A DNA stretch of 64,000 nucleotides, taken from NCBI RefSeq assembly GCF_012726295.1, contig NZ_JABAOB010000012.1:1-64000 (forward strand), written 5' to 3'. The stretch's first letter is position 1. Each line of letters opens with the position of its first letter. The notes below the pieces were generated by a model. That model searched no databases. It was given only the letters and a program-made list of their open reading frames with translations, and was not told the DNA's origin. This stretch comes from Chitinophaga sp. Ak27 (GTDB taxonomy: Bacteria; Bacteroidota; Bacteroidia; Chitinophagales; Chitinophagaceae). A program made the position numbers and the translations under genes. This document shows positions 58,326 to 64,000 of this stretch, in pieces.

Positions 58326-61139
58326 TTACAGAGCTTTCATCCTAAACATCTGCGCTTTACCACCGGCCGAAAGCCCGTTTTTACTGAGACTATACGTAAA
58401 GCTCAGCAGGAAAAAACGCTGAAGATTCGTGATACGGCTATCTTCAATATAATTTTGATTAGTACTGCGGCTGATCCCTACATTTTCATTAAAGAGATCC
58501 GATACACTCAGCTTTAATTCGCCCCTGTTAAAATGAAGGAACTGTTTGCTTATCGACACATTGCAGAGCGGGATGTTGTTGTTGTAACCGTTGGCCCGTT
58601 GGCTATTGATGATATAGGTGAGGCTCCCGGAGAAATAGAAGCTCGCTGGCAGCTGCCAGTTAAGACTTCCTTCATATTGCTGTGAGAAATACGCTGTGCT
58701 CAGGGCGGATTTCAGTGAGTAATCCGTTTTGTAATAATTAATCCCTGCACTAAGCGACAGATCCAGCTTTTCGGAAGGGTTCAGATCTGCACGAACAGCG
58801 GGCCCGAAGGTAAATGTGCGGATCGTGTTGGCAGCGGTATTTATAAACTGTTGCGTTTTACTGTAGCCCATATTGCTGCTTACATTTAAACTACCGCCCC
58901 ATACGCCCAAAGGCATTCCCCAGTTGACGCTACCGGTCATATTATACACACCGTTGATATTTACCGGGCGGCTATGTTTAATACCCAAACTATCCACCAC
59001 GTCATTGTCTACGATCTTGTGCTGTGTTTCCTGCAGGTTAAAAAAAGCAAAAATATTTTTGTTCCTGAAAGGATCTATCGAAATAAAACTCAGTTGCACC
59101 GCATGGGTGAACTCCTGCTTCAGGTAAGGATTGCCTTCCCTGATATTCAGTGGATCGCTAATATCTGGAACCGGCTGTAACTGCGACATGCTGGGTTGAT
59201 TAGTGACCGTAGCATAATTGATACTCAGGTTCCGGTAGCGGGTAAAGTCATACTTAAACCGCATAGACGGGAGCAGGTTATAAAATGTTTTGCGGATCAC
59301 CGAGTCTTTGGTACCTGCAATGATTTTTCCCTCCAGCGCTGCCTGCTGCCAGTTGATGCCGGCGGCAATACTGAATTTCTTTTGTTTGGTACGTATCCGG
59401 AACCCGGCATTGTTATAGCCATATGTATTTTCAAAATTATTGCTGAGCAAAGGATTCAGCTGGTCGAACTTACCATTTTGCCGGTTGTAATCGTAGGTAA
59501 CCTTATGGGCCGTATTAGTGCTGCTGCTATTGCCCAGGCTCAGCTCCAGCAGGGAATGTTTGAGTAACGGAACCGTATATACAGCGCGCGCGTTATAACT
59601 CCGCAAGTTACCGGACACGGAATTTCGCTGATGTATGGAATCATATTCGGGCTGCGAGCCGCCGTGGACATAGAAGTGATTGACCGATAATAAACTGCCG
59701 TTGCTTTCCGTATTATTAAAACTGGTTTGGAGCCCCAGTGAGAAGGTATTCCCTGGCCGCCGGAATTTTTTCCTGTATAATATATCTGCCGCTACATTGC
59801 TGCCTTTGCCGGAAGACTGATTGTCGCTGAATCCTTCGTTCGCTGTTACCTGTGCTCCCGTCAGCGTTTTATAGTTAGATGTGCTGCTGCCGGCATTTTC
59901 CTGGTAGCCTGCAGTACCGGTAATTTTCAACGACTGCGTGGAATCCAGTTGTATGTTGGCGCTTATATTTGCGCGGTGGGTATTATTGATATTGTTGCTG
60001 CGGGCCTGCTGTTGATAGCTGTAAGTAGAGTCAGGCAAAAAGTATTGCCGCTGTAAACTACTTTCCTGGTGCGGATTATAATGGTTATAGAAATAGTTGC
60101 TGGTAAAGTCTACTTTCTTGCCGATGATATTATTATAGTTAATACCACCACCCCATATATCTCTGAAGCCGTTACTGTTGCCGGTTCCCATGAGGGCGCT
60201 CACCGGATCGTCCGAGCTGATGGCAAAGCTGGCGTTACCGCTTTGCCGCATGCGATTCAGTTCACCAGTGAAGCTCATCATATCCATGAACGAAAAGCCC
60301 TCGGCATTGGTATTGTTAGCCATTCCGATAACGGAAAGCTGCCGGGCGCCTTTGAAGGAGTTTACGTTGAAACGGCCTTCGTAGCGATCGCTGGTTCCTG
60401 CGCCTGCACTGGCTTTACCAAACATGCCTTTTTTCTTGTCTGCCTTTAGTTTAAGGTTGATCGTCTTTTCACTGTTACCATCGTCGAAGCCGGTGAGTTG
60501 TGCGGCATCGCTGAGGCGGTCATATACCTGTACTTTATCCACCGCGTCGGCGGGTAGATTTTTAGTAGCTATCTTGGGATCGTTGCCAAAAAACTCTTTG
60601 CCATCCACCAGTACGCGGTTTACCTTTTGGCCCTGCGCCTTTACGGTACCATCTTTTCCCACCTGTATGCCGGGCATTTTCTTAAGTAGCTGCTCCACGC
60701 TGGCATTGGGGACAGTTTTAAAAGAACCTGCGTTGTATTGAATGGTGTCGCCGACAAGGGTCACCGGGGGCGCTTCTCCCGCTATCACCACCTCATCGAG
60801 GGTTCTGCTTAAGTCATGCATGATAATAACAGGTAGCCGCACCTCCGGGCTGCCGGCAGGGATGGTAACAAGGCGGCGGTTATTGTGATAGCTCACGTGG
60901 GTAAACAACAACCGGTAGTCGCCCGGCGGCAGTCCATTGAGTTCAAAGTCTCCTTTGTTATTGGTCATCGTAAACGTTACAAGCGATGAATCCTTTGCCT
61001 TGAGCAGCGTTACCGTGGCGGAAACTACCGGGTGATGCGCTATAGTGTCGAGCAGGTTCCCATTAATGGAGCCGTTTTTTTGTGCATAGGCGGCAAAGGA
61101 CCACCAGCATGCAATGAGTAGCAGGTAGTATTTCTTCAT
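58326..61139 (-). CDS. TonB-dependent receptor-like outer-membrane protein (OMP beta-barrel family)
   Basis: 937 residues. Signal peptide MKKYYLLLIACWWSFAAYA; CarboxypepD-reg-type beta-sandwich about 22-115 (GSINGNLLDTIAHHPVVSATVTLLKAKDSSLV...); plug-like domain about 120-225 (LDEVVIAGEAPPVTLVGDTIQYNAGSFKT..., VDGKEFFGNDPKIATKNLPADAVDKVQVYDR); and the barrel to the C-terminus. Unlike SusC, no STN domain and no partner SusD exist. The family is the usual companion of GLPGLI proteins and is believed to move peptides or ligands; substrate unknown. The shared promoter architecture supports joint regulation with GLPGLI. Confidence 0.92.
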   Translation of the reverse strand: MKKYYLLLIACWWSFAAYAQKNGSINGNLLDTIAHHPVVSATVTLLKAKDSSLVTFTMTNNKGDFELNGLPPGDYRLLFTHVSYHNNRRLVTIPAGSPEVRLPVIIMHDLSRTLDEVVIAGEAPPVTLVGDTIQYNAGSFKTVPNASVEQLLKKMPGIQVGKDGTVKAQGQKVNRVLVDGKEFFGNDPKIATKNLPADAVDKVQVYDRLSDAAQLTGFDDGNSEKTINLKLKADKKKGMFGKASAGAGTSDRYEGRFNVNSFKGARQLSVIGMANNTNAEGFSFMDMMSFTGELNRMRQSGNASFAISSDDPVSALMGTGNSNGFRDIWGGGINYNNIIGKKVDFTSNYFYNHYNPHQESSLQRQYFLPDSTYSYQQQARSNNINNTHRANISANIQLDSTQSLKITGTAGYQENAGSSTSNYKTLTGAQVTANEGFSDNQSSGKGSNVAADILYRKKFRRPGNTFSLGLQTSFNNTESNGSLLSVNHFYVHGGSQPEYDSIHQRNSVSGNLRSYNARAVYTVPLLKHSLLELSLGNSSSTNTAHKVTYDYNRQNGKFDQLNPLLSNNFENTYGYNNAGFRIRTKQKKFSIAAGINWQQAALEGKIIAGTKDSVIRKTFYNLLPSMRFKYDFTRYRNLSINYATVTNQPSMSQLQPVPDISDPLNIREGNPYLKQEFTHAVQLSFISIDPFRNKNIFAFFNLQETQHKIVDNDVVDSLGIKHSRPVNINGVYNMTGSVNWGMPLGVWGGSLNVSSNMGYSKTQQFINTAANTIRTFTFGPAVRADLNPSEKLDLSLSAGINYYKTDYSLKSALSTAYFSQQYEGSLNWQLPASFYFSGSLTYIINSQRANGYNNNIPLCNVSISKQFLHFNRGELKLSVSDLFNENVGISRSTNQNYIEDSRITNLQRFFLLSFTYSLSKNGLSAGGKAQMFRMKAL

Positions 61140-61157
61140 AGTACTCTTTTACAAATA

Positions 61158-61223
61158 CGAATGTAATTTCACAGCACGCCAAAGCAGGTTAACAAGGGTT
61201 GCTTTAATGTTAAGGAAGGTTAA
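61158..61223 (-). promoter_or_regulatory. TTAAC triplet operator and -7 box of the TonB receptor gene
   Basis: On the minus strand TTAAC begins at 61223, 61213 and 61192 (steps 10 and 21), followed after 22 bases by TACATTCG (61165-61158), one base off TAnnTTTG. CATTAACCT and TTAACATTAA also match the GLPGLI upstream sequence. The start codon is 48 bases beyond the last repeat, against 51 for GLPGLI. Confidence 0.75.
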
Positions 61224-61306
61224 TGAATGGAGAGAAGGAAGGCGTTTAAGGCAAGTTTCCTATTTAAAAAATGACCGGGAGATGCCACCGTTATCCCGTA
61301 AACTAA

Positions 61307-61349
61307 AAATGTGATACAAAAATCCGGTGTGAATTTTTGTATCACATTT
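61307..61349 (-). terminator. Hairpin terminator of the LLM oxidoreductase gene
   Basis: A perfect 17-base stem (61307-61323 with 61333-61349) around a 9-base loop begins 25 bases after the LLM stop codon on the minus strand and is followed by T residues. Confidence 0.75.
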
Positions 61350-61374
61350 AATGAAGTGTCTTTATTATAGCAGA

Positions 61375-62397
61375 TTATCGCCAACCCAACCCCGGCGCCA
61401 CATGCTCCAAAATAGCAGACAATACATGCACGTTATAATCAACACCCAATGTATTAGGTATGGTCAACAGGAGTGTATCCGCTTCCTGGATAGCCTCGTC
61501 CTTAGCCAACTCCCCGATGAGCTGATCTGGCTCAGCAGCATAGCTCCTTCCGAAAATAGCGCGTTTGTCCGCCTCAATCATCCCGATTTTATCGACCCGG
61601 TTGGTTTCCTGTCCGAATAAATAGCGATCCTGGTCATTTACCAATGCGAAAATAGACCGGCTCACAGAAACCCTTGGCTCGCGGGTATGTCCCGCTTTTT
61701 TCCAGGCTTCTTTGTAAAGCCTGATTTGTTCGGCTTGTTGTATATGAAAAGGTTTACCGCTTTCGTCATACTTCAGGGTAGAACTTTGGAGGTGCATGCC
61801 GTTTTCGGCAGCCCACACAGCAGTAGCATTGGAAGCGGCGCCCCACCAAATACGCTCCCGCAATCCTTCCGAATAGGGTTCTAAACGCAACAGGCCCGGT
61901 GGATTCGGAAACATTGGGTACGGGTTAGGCTCCGCAAAACCGACGCCTTTCAGTTTGTCCAGGAATTCCAATGCTTTACGGCGCCCCATATCGGCGTCCG
62001 TTTCTCCTTCCGCCGGCTCATATCCAAAGTAACGCCATCCATCAATGACCTGCTCCGGCGACCCTCTGCTGATTCCCAATTGCAATCGCCCGGCTGAAAT
62101 TAAGTCCGCCGCCCCTGCGTCTTCTATCATATACAGCGGATTTTCGTAACGCATATCAATTACGCCCGTTCCAATCTCTATTTTGCTTGTTTTGGCGCCG
62201 ATAGCCGAAAGCAATGGAAATGGAGATCCTAACTGGGCTGCAAAATGATGTACCCGAAAATAGGCGCCGTCTAAACCAATTTCTTCCGCAGCAACTGCCA
62301 GATCAATAGATTGAAGCAACGTATCGCTGGCTGTACGGGTGCTATAGGCTGGATGATTAGACCAGTGCCCGAACGATAAAAATCCTATTTTCTTCAT
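61375..62397 (-). CDS. LLM-class flavin-dependent oxidoreductase
   Basis: 340 residues of the bacterial-luciferase-like TIM barrel. Blocks are MKKIGFLSFGHWSNHP, AVAAEEIGLDGAYFRVHHFAAQLGSPFPLLSAIGAKTSKIEIGTGVIDMRYENPLYMIEDAGAADLISAGRLQLGISRGSPEQVIDGWRYFG, and VSRSIFALVND. It oxidises or reduces a small substrate with FMNH2 or F420-type flavin; this branch is of unknown substrate. I start at MKKIGFL (62397); the ten residues before it are unlike the family. Single-gene unit with its own terminator. Confidence 0.9.
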   Translation of the reverse strand: MKKIGFLSFGHWSNHPAYSTRTASDTLLQSIDLAVAAEEIGLDGAYFRVHHFAAQLGSPFPLLSAIGAKTSKIEIGTGVIDMRYENPLYMIEDAGAADLISAGRLQLGISRGSPEQVIDGWRYFGYEPAEGETDADMGRRKALEFLDKLKGVGFAEPNPYPMFPNPPGLLRLEPYSEGLRERIWWGAASNATAVWAAENGMHLQSSTLKYDESGKPFHIQQAEQIRLYKEAWKKAGHTREPRVSVSRSIFALVNDQDRYLFGQETNRVDKIGMIEADKRAIFGRSYAAEPDQLIGELAKDEAIQEADTLLLTIPNTLGVDYNVHVLSAILEHVAPGLGWR

Positions 62398-62510
62398 AAA
62401 TCTGGTTTCGCGGGGAAAAATAACCAAATATTATCTCTTTTTCATTTACTGTAACGGTTTCCTCCAGGTTAGTGCCCGGCCCGTATTACTTTCATAGGGC
62501 TACCATAGGG

Positions 62511-63503
62511 CTACTGATTTGTACTCACCGTCGAATGAATGTGGTTGTCGATAATATAAGGTGTAATTGGCTTTAACTGGTAACCAGAAACCTCCGGATG
62601 CTCTCCTGCCCATGTGTAATATTCCATTTTCCCTTTAATCTTAGCATACCAAACCTTTCCAACAGCTTGGTAGGTGATAGTATCCGGCCTGGTTATCTTC
62701 CTGAAATGTTGCTGCTTCTCTGCATCTAATGCTATAACCGTCGTGTAAGGTATTTTCTGGTCACAGGCTACCGGCTCGTAATGATCTTCATGCCAGTACA
62801 TGCACCCTCCGGAGCCCAGTTTATCCTTCCACCACCACATGCCGCCAGTTCCCAATACCAGCGATATCATTACCGCGGCCGCCAACGTTTTCGTTGACTT
62901 TCTCCCTGTTTGTTTTTCCTTACTGGGCTCCGCAGTTTCAACGCTCTCATTTTCCTTGCCCTTTGTATCATTCATCGATGGCAGATGCATCGGAATTTCC
63001 GGAATTGCCGGATTTCCGGCAGGCCCATCACTGCTGGTTGGCGGCGGGGTGGCCAGCAAACCGAATCGTGCTGCCGGTATTCCTGTTGCCGGGCCAGTAT
63101 CATCTAACACCAGGCCTTCCTTTATATCCTCCTCGCCGGTAATCGTTTTTCCCATTTCCCAGGGCCTGCCCCGAAAGTCAATTAACCAGGCCAACAGCTC
63201 AATATTCTTCTCATCTGGCCTCCCCGACTTCCCTCTCAAATAATTCACCAATGGCCTGAACTTATCCGTATCACATCGCTGAAGGATAGCCTGACAGCTT
63301 TTCGATTCACTCAAATCCCCACAGAAATCCCTGATCACCTTTTCATCTTTCCTGCTCACATCTGTCGTGCATTTCTTTACACACTCCTCTTTGAGTTTTG
63401 CAGGGGTGAGGTACATCAGGCCATGAGGTAGCGTATTGTTTTCCCTTTGTTGTTCATACGCCTGCATAACCAGCCGCTGATAGTCGATAAAAACTGTTGC
63501 CAT
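62511..63503 (-). CDS. Unrecognised single-span membrane protein
   Basis: 330 residues in three parts. Residues 1-115 are a helical cytoplasmic domain (VFIDYQRLVMQAYEQQRE, Cys-rich LKEECVKKCTTDV, and KNIELLAWLIDFRGRPW). Residues 120-205 form a Pro/Ser/Glu-rich linker. A span follows at about 205-222 (LAAAVMISLVLGTGGMWWW), then a periplasmic domain with CMYWHEDHYEPVAC (possible disulfide) and KIPYTTVIALDAEKQQHFRKI. I know no named family. The layout resembles a membrane anti-sigma or signalling protein but lacks recognisable FecR or ASD motifs. Upstream lies a block of GGAATT repeats. Confidence 0.7.
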   Translation of the reverse strand: MATVFIDYQRLVMQAYEQQRENNTLPHGLMYLTPAKLKEECVKKCTTDVSRKDEKVIRDFCGDLSESKSCQAILQRCDTDKFRPLVNYLRGKSGRPDEKNIELLAWLIDFRGRPWEMGKTITGEEDIKEGLVLDDTGPATGIPAARFGLLATPPPTSSDGPAGNPAIPEIPMHLPSMNDTKGKENESVETAEPSKEKQTGRKSTKTLAAAVMISLVLGTGGMWWWKDKLGSGGCMYWHEDHYEPVACDQKIPYTTVIALDAEKQQHFRKITRPDTITYQAVGKVWYAKIKGKMEYYTWAGEHPEVSGYQLKPITPYIIDNHIHSTVSTNQ

Positions 63504-63529
63504 AAATGAAATTATAGAACTGAATAATC

Positions 63530-63594
63530 GGAATTGAACCCGCATTCCCGGAATTATAAATGGAATACCAGGAATTACTGGAATTATCGGAATT
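63530..63594. repeat. GGAATT repeat block in a divergent promoter region
   Basis: GGAATT occurs at 63530, 63550, 63571, 63580 and 63589 and as GGAATA at 63562; the last three are spaced exactly nine bases apart. It covers the upstream region of the 330-residue membrane protein gene and abuts a plus-strand promoter, so repeated binding by a regulator is plausible. Confidence 0.6.
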
Positions 63595-63595
63595 G

Positions 63596-63630
63596 TTTGT
63601 AAATCAACCTCTTACCTCGATCTATCTTTG
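63596..63630 (+). promoter_or_regulatory. Candidate promoter of the structured leader and small peptide gene
   Basis: TTTG (63596-63599), 23 bases, TATCTTTG (63623-63630): both boxes match the Bacteroidota consensus, the spacing is slightly long. A transcript from about 63637 would carry some 230 untranslated bases before the ATG at 63865. Confidence 0.55.
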
Positions 63631-63706
63631 TTTTGCAATCGGGTAACGCCTCCCTTGCTAAGAGGCTCTCTGTACAGAACCAATGCACCCCGGGCAAAGA
63701 AAGCGG

Positions 63707-63833
63707 AAGCCGGTTACCGGCTTGGGAAGCGATGATCAGCTTCCGTAATCCACGCCCACTCCTTCCCAAAAAAGCAAGAAGCGCTTCTTCACTGACTCAA
63801 AACGCCGCTGCCGGCTGCCCGGCAACCGGCAGC
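63707..63833 (+). other. Cluster of four hairpins in a long leader
   Basis: AAGCCGGT with ACCGGCTT (63707-63723), GGAAGC with GCTTCC (63725-63744), palindrome AAGAAGCGCTTCTT (63776-63789) and GCTGCCGG with CCGGCAGC (63807-63833). They lie between a plus-strand promoter and a small secreted peptide gene. No known riboswitch motif was recognised; a small RNA or regulatory leader is possible. Confidence 0.5.
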
Positions 63834-63864
63834 CTATTTCCTAAACATCCAAAAAACTAAAACT

Positions 63865-64000
63865 ATGTTACATATTATATTAAGTTTCTTATTGGCACTC
63901 TTGAACCCAAGCCACTCCAACAACGGCAACCATAATAATGATCCACAGGTCACTGTTCTTGATGATACCGGCGGCGAAACAGGAACTATTCCTCCAAGGA
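63865..64000 (+). CDS. Small secreted peptide, 3' end outside window
   Basis: The frame from the ATG at 63865 stays open to the window end (45 residues seen). A hydrophobic start LHIILSFLLALLNPSHS reads as a short signal sequence or anchor, followed by Asn-rich SNNGNHNND and DDTGGETGTIPP. The sequence resembles small exported proteins common in Chitinophagaceae genomes but I recognise no named family. The upstream leader is long and structured. Confidence 0.55.
   Translation, partial: MLHIILSFLLALLNPSHSNNGNHNNDPQVTVLDDTGGETGTIPPR

Overview
The window looks like chromosomal DNA of a Bacteroidota bacterium, most likely Chitinophagaceae (Chitinophaga-like). The evidence is a SusC/SusD pair with an ECF sigma/FecR switch, GLPGLI, GSCFA and DUF5007-type families, a Chitinophaga-type class I terpene synthase, and promoters of the Bacteroidota form (TTTG ... 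TAnnTTTG). The genus is inferred from gene content, not from a marker gene. No CRISPR array, transposase, integrase, prophage or rRNA was seen.

Layout. 1-3100: an AT-rich accessory strip (partial YbjQ-like gene, broken HEPN-like gene, SUKH immunity-type protein, unknown 308-aa protein) ending at a tRNA-Lys(TTT) with a textbook promoter and terminator. 3.4-10 kb: penicillin acylase and bioF-like gene, miaE, patatin/Omp85 protein. 10.2-16 kb: MHS-type transporter, then a five-gene minus-strand run (GNAT, NUDIX, rlmB, HMG-CoA lyase, GSCFA). 15.6-23.5 kb: PLP decarboxylase with an EamA exporter, alkylation repair pair (alkA-type glycosylase, O6-methylguanine methyltransferase), AhpD-like and SnoaL-like genes, and two tandem MocR-type PLP-binding regulators. 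23.5-30.1 kb: esterase/HxlR, two SDR paralogues with ArsR and AraC regulators, lipoproteins, class A beta-lactamase. 30.2-33.9 kb: proB-proA and class I aldolase. 34.1-41.5 kb: hybrid histidine kinase convergent with a terpene synthase, histidine phosphatase, an OmpR-type two-component system, and a UspA-like/bestrophin pair. 41.5-45.7 kb: small enzymes and regulators. 45.7-54.3 kb: ECF sigma, FecR, SusC, SusD, fasciclin and DUF5007-type lipoprotein. 54.6-61.2 kb: second two-component system flanked by GLPGLI and a TonB-type receptor. 61.3-64 kb: LLM oxidoreductase, an unknown single-span membrane protein, and a structured intergenic region leading to a small secreted peptide gene cut by the window end.

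The most informative signals are regulatory. (i) A two-block element (TAAAACAGAT, 20 bases, CATATCAGAT) lies upstream of the second MocR gene and of the PLP decarboxylase; a diverged copy lies upstream of the first MocR gene. (ii) An identical TTAAC triplet with spacings 10 and 21, followed 22 bases later by a -7-like box, precedes both the GLPGLI gene and the TonB receptor; these flank a two-component system. (iii) Helically phased 11-base TCTTACC repeats sit between the other two-component system and the UspA-like/bestrophin pair. One SDR paralogue has lost both its catalytic Ser and Tyr. Nothing here is proven by database search; all family names come from reading motifs.
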